From: Clarkia xantiana subsp. parviflora | Lineage: Eukaryota > Streptophyta > Magnoliopsida > Myrtales > Onagraceae | Assembly (NCBI GenBank): GCA_036873135.1 | Contig: JAPTYO010000013.1 | Span: 23,123,901 to 23,187,900 of the forward strand | DNA length: 64,000 nt | Direction of reading: 5' to 3' | Translations under genes and position numbers: made by a program | Notes under the pieces: generated by a model | Seen by the model: the letters and a program-made list of their open reading frames with translations, nothing else | What the model was told of the DNA's origin: nothing | The model's database searches: none | Shown: positions 1-11,092 of the stretch, piece by piece | How positions within the stretch are numbered: position 1 is the first letter of the stretch | How the letters are laid out: every line of letters begins with the position of its first letter

Positions 1-1535
1 GCAAGTGATGGATATACGCATGATTCGGGCTCGATCTTAATTATTCGGACCTCATACACGCGCAAGACCCTTTACGATTCCCCAATTTCGAGCTAACCGG
101 GGGAAACCGGGCAAGTCGCGAACTTGCCCGACATCCCCGGGGGGCTTACCCGGAATTTCCGGGTAAGCTCAACACCCGGGGGGTGTCGCGTACACCCCCC
201 ATTTCGTCCCGAACGTATAGGAGACTCGATTTTTAACTAACTCCTATGTGTCCGAGACCTATGTTTTAAAGGCGCGCGCGTCCCGCTCGTGACAGCCGCC
301 CGAGACGCGCGTCAGAGTCCTTTTCCCAAAGCTCTCCCCTGCATCCCGGTTCACATTTCCACATCAAACCGGGTCAAAACCGGTTTACGGTCCAAGGTTG
401 CCTATAAATAGCCACCTTGGGGGTAAACATTTTCAAGTCATTTTTCGAAGTCACTTTGGGGGAGAATGGGAAAAGCTCTGACCTCTCTCTAGAAAACCCT
501 CTCTTTCTCTCTCTAGAAACCGACTAATGTTGATCGTCGGAGCGAGCGCACCAAGCACCCCCCCTCTCCACGGGGACTGCTTGGTAATGCTCCTTTCGCA
601 GGTGCAGACAGACGATCTTCCAGAGAGCCCAAAGGACTTACCGTCGTTCAGAAGACGAAGCTAAGGCCCGCACGCGACTTTAGAGAACGGACTTGGCTCG
701 CACCCAACCCGAAGACTTCGACGAGTTATTCAGCGGGCAATCCGCAATAACTTGGTCGAAACAATATACACAATTATTATCAAATATCGAACTAGTCTAA
801 GACTAAATGTAATTCTTAACTCTTAATTTAAAACGAAATCTAAAAATATCAAAATTATTAAACATGCTCAAATTTATACAAAACACAACATAAATTTAAC
901 ATATATACATGATTTACCCAATCAAAATTTAACCAATTATATTTAAAATATTTAATTAACTATAACATGGTAATAAATTAACATAAATAAAATAATAAAT
1001 AACTAAATAAATAAGATATTAATATAATAATATAGTATAATATTTAAATAAATAAAGGTTTTTTTTTAAATAAAGCACAAAATGACAAAATTCGCACGAA
1101 TCCCAAAAAAAGTAGTCTATTATTTTCTGATGTGTTTTTCTGTCTTTTACAATGTAACCTAGACCCCTATTTATATAAAAAACCTAGTCTAGATTACAGA
1201 TAAAATTTAAATAAAAAAATGCTAACAGATAATTATTCTAGAGAATATTCCTAAGGATATTTATCTTTACAGATAGTTATTTTTTTGAATAAAAAATAAT
1301 ATCTGGAGATAAATATCTTACAGATAATTTTCTAAAATAAAAAAATAATTATTATATATATATTTTTAAATATTCCGAAAATATTAAATAAATTCGAAAT
1401 AATTTAAAATATATTTTATAATAATTTCCCTAATGTGCCCTTGAGCATTTTTGGAGACTTTGTGGCTTGACGCGTCCGGAATTTGACGTATCATGTGTAA
1501 CGTCGTTACGTCCGGGTCAAAATCGAGTGTTTACA
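1..1535. mobile_element. X: right end of an unidentified LTR-like element inserted in the copia A 5' LTR
   Basis: The copia A 5' LTR survives only from 1536, so everything to the left is foreign to it. The junction reads TGTTTACA followed directly by the copia LTR tail, and a CA end fits an LTR boundary. The first ~770 bases are GC-rich; 770-1440 is extremely AT-rich with no reading frame. TATA-like boxes lie on the + strand (TATAAATA, 403-410) and on the - strand (TATATAAATAGGGG, 1164-1177), so orientation is unresolved. The left end is outside the window. A long LTR of a gypsy element is the best guess; no coding domain is visible. Confidence 0.4.
403..410 (+). promoter_or_regulatory. TATA-like box in X
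   Basis: TATAAATA is followed by a CT-rich leader (470-530, several CTCTCTCTAGAAA blocks), as in plant LTR transcripts. A competing minus-strand TATA lies at 1164-1177, so which one is used is unknown. Confidence 0.35.
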
Positions 1536-1567
1536 GTTTCCGTAGTAGTCAACCCCGTAATCCAACA
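1536..1567 (+). repeat. A 5' LTR, last 32 bp only
   Basis: Identical to the last 32 bp of the 3' LTR at 9256-9287, ending in AATCCAACA. The remaining ~570 bp are displaced by X and should lie left of the window. Confidence 0.8.
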
Positions 1568-1568
1568 G

Positions 1569-1580
1569 TGGTATCAGAGC
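1569..1580 (+). other. A primer-binding site
   Basis: TGGTATCAGAGC starts one base after the LTR. It is the standard plant copia site, complementary to the 3' end of initiator methionine tRNA. It primes minus-strand DNA synthesis. Confidence 0.9.
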
Positions 1581-3603
1581 CCGTGTTAGAAGTTCTTGAT
1601 TTTGATAAATTGGTGTTCTTGATTTTTAAAGGTGATGGCCGAAATTTTAAAGAGTGAAAATTTAAAATTTCCGATTTTTAAAATTGTTAGGGCCGAAATT
1701 TTCATGATGTTTCTTAGTAAAATTTGATGTTCATGATCTTCAAGAATAAGTGGATTTTTTTTTTTTTTATCAAAATCAAACATTGTACTGTAGATCTTAT
1801 TAAAATTTGATCTTGAAATTTGACCATTTGTTTTCAATTTGGTGTTTTTCGGCCGAACCCTAATGAGATTTACAAGGTAAATTTTTTAATTTCTTAGACA
1901 CCAAGTTAAAAGTTTCGGCCAAAATTTTTAAGATTATTGTTTACCATATTTTAATTTTATTAAATGTAACAATATATCTATAATTGGAAACATAAGGATA
2001 GGTTCATATTAAATATATAGAAATATATATCTATCAATATATCTAGCTAAATTATAGGTATTAAAGATATTATTGATAGATTTAGTTACCTAAAAGATTA
2101 AGAAAATATATTGTTAGTATATTTGTTTTCCTATTAAAGATATTAACAATAAATAAATAAATATATATATATATATATATATATAGGGGCCGAAATTTAT
2201 ATATATGTATATATATTGTTGTTTCATTTACATCTTTTATATATATATTTGCAACATTGGAAATTATTTTGTATAGTTAATAATTCTTGGAGGCTAAGTT
2301 AAGTTTTTAGTGGACTTTAAAACTCTATTTAGCCCACAAGATTATTTCGGCCCAACTCTTGTGTGATTATTGGGCCGGTCCAATTTACTAAACCATATAA
2401 AACCAAACCGGATTTTCTTAATCGGTTCGACCTAGCCGGGTTGGGTCGAACCGGATAACTAAGTGAACCTAACCAAACCAGTTTTGAGTGAGTGAACCGA
2501 ACCCTATTTTATTGGACCGGTTCGGACCGAACCATATTTTGAAAAACCGGACCGAACCGGGTTTTCTGGATCGAATCGAACCAGACCGAAAATTGACTGA
2601 ACCGAACCGGATTTTTCAAAATCGAATTCAAGTCAATTAATAAAATAGGATGATCAAGTTTTAAAATCCAAATGTTTTTTTTAACTTTAATTAGTTTACA
2701 CAGTGCTCGAAGTTTTAAAACTTTCAAGTTTTTGATTAAACCTTAATGCCTGGTTTCGATTATGGGGATGAATCTCGGAAATACATGATTTAGGGACTGG
2801 ATTAATTAGAGGGCTGAATTGCAATTATTTACTTTTTGTCACATATATTTATTAGAATTGTTGTCTTGACTATATCAAGCTAGCTGGATGTTGGGGGCGG
2901 AGCCCTGGTTAAATATATGGTTTGCGCATTAGGACTGACATGCTGTGATTGTTGTGATTGCCTAGAATTCATGTCTTGAAACACGCATGATTAATTGTAA
3001 GCATGAATTGTAAGTCAGCCCCTAATATTTAAAATTTTTTAAAAACCAAAGCCAGTCGCCAAATATGCATGATTGATGTGGAAGTGTTCATGTATGACAC
3101 ATATGCCTGAACGTTGATGATGTGGCTGCATGTGATAGTTTACTTGGAAGGTAGAATTATATATGCTAACATGAGTTCCTCGGAACATTAGACGCATGAC
3201 GCGTATGCATGATGTATGGTTTGATTGATGAATTTTTGGCTTGCTATGATAATTTACTAGTGAAGTAGAATTATATAGGCATACATAAGTTCATCGGAAC
3301 ATTTTTTAAATACTAAAGGGCCTTGGGAAAACCACGATCGAGTATGCTTATTTCAAATTTCCCGTTCCGGTAATTTGCGAATAAAACCGTTTTTATGAGA
3401 CTGATCTATTGGATTGAAGACGACGGTAATGTGAACTCTTTCACGAACCCCCTTCCATTGGTTTACTGGCGGTCAGTTGTTTTAGATGGTTGAGGAATCA
3501 TTATTTTTCGTATTCCATCTTAATATATATCCGGTGTATGCAATTCTTTCTCAAAATGTTATTATCTCCCTGATTATGCATGATTATCAATGTGTTAGCA
3601 ACA
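1581..3603 (+). other. A leader between PBS and gag (no gene)
   Basis: About 2 kb with no convincing ORF. In order it contains an AT-rich part with a short TA microsatellite (~2158-2185), a stretch dense in CCGGTTCGG/CCGAACCGG motifs (2395-2630), and a segment with repeated GCATGATGCGTATGCATG-like words (~2990-3240). The same order is seen in B (26460-28925) and, reversed, in M1 (33326-35251), so it is a family leader and not a separate insertion. Confidence 0.7.
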
Positions 3604-4471
3604 ATGGATGCGATCAGCATTGTCATCTCCCAAATGAATAAGGGGGTTGGATTGAATAGAAATAATTGTAAGATCTGGAATAAGCGCGCGAAGATGGTAG
3701 TTACTGAAATGAAAGGTTTGGAACATCTGACTACAAAGCATGCCAGGCCTGAGGGAGACCTCACGGCTGATCAGAAGACATTCAATGATGAATGAGATGC
3801 TAAGGATCTGGAAATACGTTCTGCCTTGTTGTATGCTGGAGGTTGATATACTCTATGTGTACGATTACTTGAAGTCTGTCATGGACCTCTGGGATGGTCT
3901 TAAGGCAGGGTTTGGTGTATACACCACAGGCCAGAAGCGATCATTAAAATCTCTTTAGACTCCTATAAGATGAATCCCAAGCAGTCGATGAAGGAGCATA
4001 TTAGACATATGACTAACATGCTTGTTGAACTCAAGGAGGCAGGAGAAATCCTGTCTGATGAACAGAAAGTCCAATGTGTGATTTATTCTTTGCCTGACTC
4101 TTGGAATAGCATGAAAATGCACCTTACCCATTCCACTCAACTCGATAACCTCGAGAAAGTGCGAGTTCATCTCGAGATGGAAGAGGATCGCCTCAGGGCT
4201 GAAAAGACTAGGGAGGAAATGCATATTGCATCCTCCATACTAGTTGAGCAAAATGGTAAGCGCAAGAGGAAATGAAAAGGCCTTCGGAACAAGGCTAATA
4301 AGTCTATGGCTCCGAAACCTCAGAGAAATATCAAATGCAAGCAAACTTGTGGCAATAAAAGGCAAGCAAAATAAACACGTAGAGAGGAATCTCGAACGTG
4401 TTTCATGTGTGGTGTGAAAGGGCACCTGGCTGTTGCCTGTACCAGTCCTCCCAAGGTACGCACTGAGAAAT
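3604..4471 (+). pseudogene. gag: A gag (copia capsid/nucleocapsid), broken
   Basis: Start chosen at ATG 3604 (MDAISIVISQMNKGV...), the same position as in B and M1. The N-terminal part has the copia gag core with KIWNKRAK and later MKEHIRHM and SLPDSW. The C-terminus is basic with one CCHC knuckle, CFMCGVKGHLAVAC (~4399-4440). Breaks seen: a TGA shortly after FNDE (~3793), a frame change through ~3820-3960, and stops in the basic linker at ~4273 and ~4371. In a working element gag forms the virus-like particle and the knuckle binds genomic RNA. Confidence 0.85.
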
Positions 4472-5479
4472 AATGATGAAAGTCATAAATTCTCCTCGGA
4501 TTCTTCTTACTCGAGAGTAATTCAATTTACCATTTTGGATTACAGAACCGAGAAGCGGAACAAATGCAGACCTGAAGGAGGATGCCCCAGAACAATAAAG
4601 AATTAGACAATAGTCTTTATCTTTACTTGCCAGAACATTTCGAATTTTCAGTTTAAGATACTCATCGATAATAAGTTCCTTGAAACAAGAGAACCATTTC
4701 TTTTAAACATGTGAAAAAATATGCTTGGATCGAGTATTGATTATCCATCTTCACCAAGCTATTTTGATCTCAATATTGCTGTTTGATGCATTGCTTTAAA
4801 TTCAAATTTAATTCTTTCTTATTTGTTAGTACTCCATTATTTGATAAATATCGTAATGATGAAAATGTTTGACACCGATTGGATTAAATTAAATTGAATT
4901 TTGGAAACGAAACGATTTAAACCATGAGTTAAACCTGGAATAAGCGCCACAGGCGCGTGTACCTCGTAAGATGGAACACATCGTTTTCAAAGTACGGATT
5001 TAATGATGAAGTGTTTTAATGTTGAATTTTTCATTAGCCTCCCTCTTTTTGGGAATAATTCATTCAATGCTTACACGATGAAAAGAGGTATGCTTCACAA
5101 GCTACTACGAACTCGTAAAGTATAAACTGTCGCATAAGGTGAAAGCCCATTGCACAGTTCAAAGATGACCAAGTATTTGGGATGAATTAGCCAATGAAAA
5201 GGATGATGCCGGTAAAATGAATCTCCCACTAAATTCCTTGAGCGTGACGTTAGGCAAGACATTTGCATCGACAACACACTTCATCGACAAAATCGGTCAA
5301 ATACGACACCATAAAAGCTAAAAGGAAATGATAATGAGTTAATTCTTATCATCACGCGACATTAGCATGCACATTAAACAAGTATTTGGACCGAGAGAAT
5401 GATGACTAATCTTAGATGATACATGTTTAAATTAGCTTGTGATAATGGTACCGTGGTCGAACATGAGACGTTACACGCC
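4472..5479 (+). other. A: non-coding stretch where protease and integrase core should be
   Basis: No frame longer than ~60 codons and no protease D-S/T-G or integrase D-D-E motif is visible. Counterparts occur in M1 (23995-25103, reversed) and B (29797-30885), with shared words such as CGTGGTCGAACATGAGAC just before the pol remnant. It either derives from badly decayed pol or is a replacement; see findings. Confidence 0.6.
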
Positions 5480-7540
5480 TCGAGGACGAATTTGAAGTCT
5501 TGATTGAATTGGAGCAGGATAACGATGATAGTCAGGTCCCACTTACTTCGAGTGGGAGAATTGAGGCAGCAACGCAAGTGAATGAAATGGTAAATGAGGA
5601 TGGAGACATTTTCATAGTAAATCTAGTGGGAGGACTCAATCCTATCACACAAATCATTGTTGCTGCAGATGCGAATAGAGTTGAACCTGATAATCACGTT
5701 GCCGAACCGCTGGATGAAAATCCAATAATGCCACAACTACCCATTGTTCCCAGTGGGAGTGGGTTAACTAACTTGGTTCCGAGACCGATAGGTCATCCAA
5801 GAAAAGTTGTAGGCCAAGGTTCCAGCACTGCCCTTGTTCCCAGTGGGAGTGATGCTCCGATAGAAAGCATTATTCCGAGTGGGAGCAATGTTCAGACTCA
5901 AGATAGGATTAACGAGCCTAGACGAAGTCAAAGGCGCACCGAACTTCTCTTAAGAAGTATCCCATCGAGAAGGGTGAAATATTCACCCTAACTTCTGTTG
6001 ACGAACCAGTGACGGTTCAACAAGCGTTGATAGGACCTCAAGCGAAGGAATGGAGGAAAGCAATGGATGAAGCGATCACCTCAATGAAAGCCAGTTATGT
6101 GTGGTCTTTAGTTGATTTACCTGTTAACCGTAAGGCCATAGGGGCGAAGTGGGTTCTGAAACTGAAACTCACCGCTGATGGAAATGTCGAGCGATACAAA
6201 GCTCGACTAGTTGCGAAAGGATACAACCAACTTCACGGAGTGGACTTTGATGAGACTTACTCACCGACTGTGAGATACACCACAGTCAGGGCAACATAGC
6301 CATGGTCGCATGCCTCGATTTAGAGCTGCACCAAATGAATGTTAAGACCGCATTCCTCCACGGAAACCTGGATGAAGAGATCTATATGGAGCAACCAGAG
6401 GGTTTCATTACTCCTGGTAACGAACGTAAAATTTGTAAACTCCAAAGATCCATTTACGGTCTTAAACAATCGTCTCGGCAATGGTACCGCAGGTTCCACG
6501 AGGAAATCATTGGGAACAGATTCGTGAATCTCCACGAGGATCCATGCGTGTATACACAGACCTCCGGGTCTAAGTACGTCATCTTGACTTTGTACGTAGA
6601 TGACATACTCATTGCCGCGAACGATGTGAGGTTTATGCATGAATCAAAGTCTTGGTTGGCATCTCTTTTTGAGATGAAAGACATGGGAGAGGCTATGCAC
6701 ATCTGGGGCATTAAAATTGCTAGAGATCGTGCCATCCGGAGGTTATGTATATCTCAGGAAGCCTACATCAACAAACTTTTGAAAAGGTTTAGATTACAGG
6801 ATGCCAAACCCGTGGAAACACCGGTAGTATTCGGGTGCGCGTTGTCAAAGCGCGACGGCCCGAAGGACCAGCAAGAGTGTGAACAGATGATGAGTGCAGA
6901 GTATTTAAGCATGGTTGGGAGTCTTATGTACGCCATGCTTTGCACTCGGCCAGACATCTGTTACACTGTGGGACTAGTAGCAAGATTCCAATAAGACCCT
7001 GGCTATCAACATTTAAAAGCTGTAAAGCGGATCATACGATATCTGAAAGGTACTGCCGACTACGTATTATGCTATGAGGGCAGGAAGTTAGGATTGACCG
7101 GATTCAGTGACGCCGACCATGGTGGCGATCCGGATGATCGTAAGTCCACCACAGGAGGAGTGTTTCTCCTTGCTGATGCTGCCATTTCATGGACGAGCAA
7201 GAAGAAATCCTATGTTGCGTTGTCTACGATGGAATCAGAATTCGTATCTCTCTCTAAAAATGCACAGGAAGCGGTCTGGCTGAAAAGGCTTCTTACTGCG
7301 CTGCTTGATGGCGATGTTGGGAGTAAACCTGTGAAGGTGTTCTCTGACAAACAAGCAGCGATTGCGGCAGTAAAGAATCTGAAGTACCATAGTAGGACTA
7401 AACACATTGATGTTAAATATAATTATGCTAAATATATGGTAGAAGATAATATAATCACTTTAGAATACTCGCCCACTGATGATATGGTGGCGGACCCAAT
7501 AACTAAACCATTACGTAGAGAGTATTTGAAAAGCATGTGA
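5480..7540 (+). pseudogene. pol: A pol remnant: integrase C-terminus, RT, RNase H
   Basis: Starts in the integrase tail (EVLIELEQD) and runs through a Ser/Pro-rich linker with repeated VPSGS motifs. RT follows (KWVLKLKLTADG, FDETYSPTV, VKTAFLHGNL, YGLKQSSRQW, catalytic YVDD in LTLYVDDILI), then copia RNase H (FSDADHGGD, ALSTMESEF, KHIDVKYNY). Breaks: frame change near 5940-6000, a TAG at ~6298 losing about one residue of frame, and TAA at ~6992 after ARFQ. RT catalytic residues are intact but the frame is not. Confidence 0.88.
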
Positions 7541-8687
7541 AACTGCTTGGATTGCGTAGGGTTTAAATGTGGGCATGTATCTGTGATAACATTTTGATGA
7601 ATTGGAAGTTACATTTTGATTAATGAGAGAATTGCAATTTAAGTTTATGATTTATCGACGTCATAATGTTTGATTACATCGGATTGTACGGTCTATAAAC
7701 TAAGTCGTAGGAGGACGCAATCCTCTGCATAAATTATGTCAAATGTGGGCCTTGCCTTGTCACACAGGCACGGTCGTCTTGTAGGATAGGTGGACCTCTT
7801 CCGAAGCAAGACTGGCTAAGAAACAGTTGGGAAACTTAGTTATACAAAACGATCATTTGGTTTCGGAATAACACGATATGATCTTCGTTTTGCACTTCGC
7901 CGGTGATGAACTCTGTTCGTCATTAACCACATTCTGGGCCAGATGAAAGTCTGGGATAGCATCATTGACATATCCCACACCTGACGATGTTCGGGTATGC
8001 TATCGACGCATGCTTCATACTACGCGTGCTACGTTCGACCACGGGGTCATGCTCAATTGTGCTGGATAGAATCCTCGTGATTCAAAAGGGCGCAAACTTC
8101 TTCACCTCGAGCGTGTGATTGATCCCAACAGCCTTATGAAGAGGCACCCGAAGTATCCTCATGGACTCAGAACTCATACCTAAGGTCAGGCTCAATGTTC
8201 GCTTCCCAGCGTATGAGCGCAGTGCTGAAGAAAAAGGCCAAGTTACCACATCGTTGGAAACCGGTTGTGTTTGACTAAGGGTATGAGCAATGGGGATGGT
8301 AAAGTTCACCTGTAATTCACCGACTCTTGTATCACTAGGTGGCCACAAACCAGATAATAGTTGAAGGTTGTGAATACTTGTACATATGCCTTAGAGAAGT
8401 ATTCCTATGTGGAAACTAGGCAATTGGAGAATTAACAGTTGCCAAGAATACAACGCGATACAAATCGATGTTTTTAACAGGTTGATTTGAGATAGGGAAT
8501 CAACGTTCCGCGGGCGCTACTGCACTCCTAACAGATGAGTAGCATGATGCCCATCGTATTCGCCAGTCGCACGGCAAACCTCGTATGAACTATTCTGAAG
8601 CAGGGGCAGGATCAGAAGAGTGGAATGTTGATGCGATTTGGACAACAATACATTAATAGGCACCCTCCCATTCCGGTGAGTGGGAGC
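7541..8687 (+). other. A 3' untranslated region with polypurine tract at its end
   Basis: 1.15 kb without a gene. It is conserved in B (31513-32597), C (59980-61009) and M1 (reversed), with shared words GTCACACAGG, CGTTCGACCACGGGGTCATG and AACGTTCCGCGGGCG. It ends in a short purine run, GAGTGGGAG (8679-8686), next to the 3' LTR: the likely plus-strand primer. Confidence 0.7.
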
Positions 8688-9287
8688 TGTTAGCATATGG
8701 AGATTGGGCGCCGTAATTAGGAGCCCATTAATATGTATACGTTACCTAAGAAATTGGGTAAATGTCACATTAGGGTAATTGGGCTTGACCCAAATCCCAA
8801 TTGACATGAGAGGGCCAAATATTGGGCCTCCCTTATACATGGTCTGCCGAAACTTGGGTGTTAGGGGAAAAGTGGACTTTTGTCCACTTTGTTCCTCCTA
8901 TAAATAAGGGGTGTTAGGGTTTTCTTAAGGGTAATTCACAATTCCTCCTAAGTGGTGAATTGAGAAAAAAAACCTCCTCCCTAAAGCTTGTTTCGGCCGA
9001 ACCATATCACTACACCAAGAGTGTGCCAATTTGCTTGGAGCAAATCATTCGAAGATTCGTCCCTGCCAAGAATCGATCAGAGGCTTTGCTGTGGAGCTAA
9101 TACCGCGTAGGACTTCCTTAAGAAGAACTTCCATGGGTTCCGTCCGGTGGATCGCGAACTCCCTTAGCAGGATCCTTGGGGACTACGAAAAGGGTTTAAG
9201 GTATGTGCACATCTTCCGCTGCGTAATTCTGAGTACAAGCATGTGCCTTATTTATGTTTCCGTAGTAGTCAACCCCGTAATCCAACA
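8688..9287 (+). repeat. A 3' LTR (600 bp)
   Basis: Begins TGTTAGCATATGG and ends CCGTAATCCAACA; TG...CA ends. A TATA box (TATAAATA, 8899-8906) sits in its first half. The next base, 9288, falls mid-way in the oppositely oriented M1 LTR. Confidence 0.9.
8899..8906 (+). promoter_or_regulatory. LTR TATA box of copia A
   Basis: TATAAATA in the CTCC-TATAAATA-AGGGG context shared by LTRs of this family (B at 26067, solo LTR near 62064). Confidence 0.6.
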
Positions 9288-9625
9288 GCACACCCTCGGT
9301 GAAGGAGGTAGGTTCGGTCGAAGTAAGTATTTAGGGAGGAGGGGTTTTCTCTCAAATTGCCAAAGAGAAGGAATTGTGAATTACCCTAATAAAACCCCTA
9401 ACACTCCCTATTTATAGGAGGAGCAAGGTAGAAAAAGTCCACTTTGCTCACTCCTAATATTCGGCCGGCCTAGTGTATAAGGGAGGCCCAATTTCTGGCA
9501 TCTCATGTCAATTGGGGTTTGGGTCTAGCCCAATTTTCATAATGTGACAGTTACCCAATTGTCTCAGGTAACATATATATATTAATGGGCTTCCATTTAC
9601 GGCGCCCAATCACCATATGCTAACA
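9288..9625 (-). repeat. M1 3' LTR, truncated (338 bp)
   Basis: Matches 35524-35861 of the M1 5' LTR. It ends (window sense) ATATGCTAACA, the reverse complement of TGTTAGCATAT. The minus-strand polypurine tract GTGAATGGGAG lies just beyond (9627-9638). Confidence 0.85.
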
Positions 9626-9972
9626 ACTCCCATTCACCGGAATGGGAGGTTGCCTGTTAATGTATTGTTATCCAAATCGCATCAACTTTTCATTCTTCCA
9701 ATCTTGCCCCTACTTCCGAATATTTCATACGAGGTTTGCCGTGCGACCGGCGGATACGACAGGCATCGTGCTACTCTTCTGTTAGGAGTGTTGTAGCACC
9801 CGCGGAACGTTGCTTTCCTATTTCCAATCAACTTGTTAAAAACATTAAATTGTACCGCGTTGTATCCTGGGTCAACTGTTAATTCTCCAATTGCCTAGTT
9901 TCCACATAGGAATACTTCTCCAAGGCATCCGCACAAGTATTCACAACCTTCAAATAATATCCGGCTGGTGGC
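9626..9972 (-). other. M1 3' UTR, part interrupted by G1
   Basis: Reverse-complement counterpart of A 8360-8687, continued at 21100 after G1. The gapped join is CTGGTGGC / CACCTAGTG, matching AGGTGGCCAC around 8335-8345 of A. No gene. Confidence 0.75.
9968..9972. repeat. G1 target site duplication, left (GTGGC)
   Basis: GTGGC here and ATGGC at 21100-21104 flank G1; one mismatch, explained by a later mutation since the M1 family sequence reads GTGGCCACC. Confidence 0.75.
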
Positions 9973-10665
9973 TGTTGGATCACGGTTGGAACTCCGGTAC
10001 GTTCTTGACGGAAGTCCGAACTCTTTCGCTCCAAGTAATCCTGCAAGAAGGGGATAGACCGGGCGATGACCTAGAAACCCTCTCCGATGCTTAAATGAGT
10101 ATCTCGGTATAGACTGGCAAGCAAGTATGAGTATCTGAATGTTCAACGTATCAATCCTGAGGTAACTCCTTCCTTTATATAGGGGAGGGGTCACCTCAGT
10201 TACCTATTGAGATAACTGCCACGTTCCGTTTATCTCGGCCAGTAGCCCACATTCCGTCTTTTCAGGCCACTTCTCCACTATGTTGATAATGGGCGTGTTT
10301 CTCGGCCTCGTTCTCTGGTGGCAGGTCCCGACGGATGTCGGGGACTCCAGAGTTATCTCCTTTGGTCACCTCTCGGGGCCCCTCGTCATCGGGACAGGGC
10401 CAGCATTCTTAGGGATTCAATATCGGGGCCTACTTAAAGGCATATCATCGGGGCCTACTTAAAGGCATATCATCGGGGCCTACTTAAAGGCATATCATCG
10501 GGGCCTACTTAAAGGCATATCATCGGGAGCGTTCAGCTCGTATGTCGGGACCGACCTTGTCGGGACCCCTCGTATTGGTCTTCTAAGCCTCTTTTGAGGC
10601 CCAGTGGGCCTACTTCGCCGTTTAGTCGTTGTTAATGGGCCTAACGGCTATATCGAAACCCATCA
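9973..10665 (-). repeat. G1 3' LTR (693 bp)
   Basis: Window-sense TGTTGGATCACGG...GAAACCCATCA. Contains four 25-bp units (10425-10524) and a minus-strand TATA near 10170. Same length as the 5' LTR. Confidence 0.93.
10425..10524. repeat. 25-bp tandem repeat in G1 3' LTR (4 units)
   Basis: Unit GGGGCCTACTTAAAGGCATA plus TCATC, four head-to-tail copies. It is also four copies in the G1 5' LTR (~20858-20957), but eight in the G2 3' LTR. Confidence 0.9.
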
Positions 10666-10677
10666 TTTGCCCCCAAG
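10666..10677 (-). other. G1 polypurine tract
   Basis: Minus-strand CTTGGGGGCAAA abuts the 3' LTR start TGATGGG. The identical tract is found in G2 at 46300-46311. It primes plus-strand synthesis. Confidence 0.75.
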
Positions 10678-10938
10678 ACACGAGGGACTTATAGATCATC
10701 GTGTCTTCCAACTCCGGACCTCTCGATATTCCGAGGATAACCACCGAATCCGAAAAGATTTCTCGATTACTCCACTATTAAATGCGATGGGTGATGAAGC
10801 GACGGCTTGGGTGCCCGTGCCTGCTTTTCTGAAAAAGCGCTTTCTAGCCGTTTTGTCCCTAGTGTTTCGACGATTCAGGTTGAGGTGTTTCATCTTCAAC
10901 GGTCCGGATCACAACATCTCTTTGGCTGTCCTCTCTCC

Positions 10939-10945
10939 TATAAAA
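10939..10945 (+). promoter_or_regulatory. TATA box of the G1 antisense gene
   Basis: TATAAAA in CTCTCC-TATAAAA-CCC, about 150 bp before the antisense ATG. G2 has it at 46573-46580 in the same context. Both strand and spacing suit a promoter for the + strand gene, separate from the LTR promoter. Confidence 0.55.
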
Positions 10946-11092
10946 CCCCAAATCTTGGCACTATTCAGTTCTCCTCTACCGTTTCATTCTCGGTGTTTTC
11001 AAAAGCTCAAGTTCTCCTTTCTAATTTTCGACCAGCACTCCGGCAGCCAGGCTCTCCGGCCATCCAGATCATCTTTTCCGTTCCGCTTCAAC

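Larger units (their letters stand above)
1536..9287 (+). mobile_element. A: Ty1/copia retrotransposon, 5' LTR truncated
   Basis: Order on the + strand: 32 bp of 5' LTR, PBS, 2-kb leader, gag remnant, non-coding stretch in place of protease/integrase, RT-RNase H remnant, 1.15-kb 3' UTR, and a full 600-bp 3' LTR. The last 32 bp of both LTRs match. The right flank at 9288 is a minus-strand copia LTR (M1) picked up mid-LTR, so A sits inside the M1 3' LTR. The left target duplication cannot be checked because X and the window edge intervene. Several stops and frameshifts make it defective. Confidence 0.85.

Noticed and set aside
9031..9417. + strand 128-residue frame as a small host gene
   Set aside because: It spans the end of the A LTR and the start of the oppositely oriented M1 LTR; the frame is accidental.
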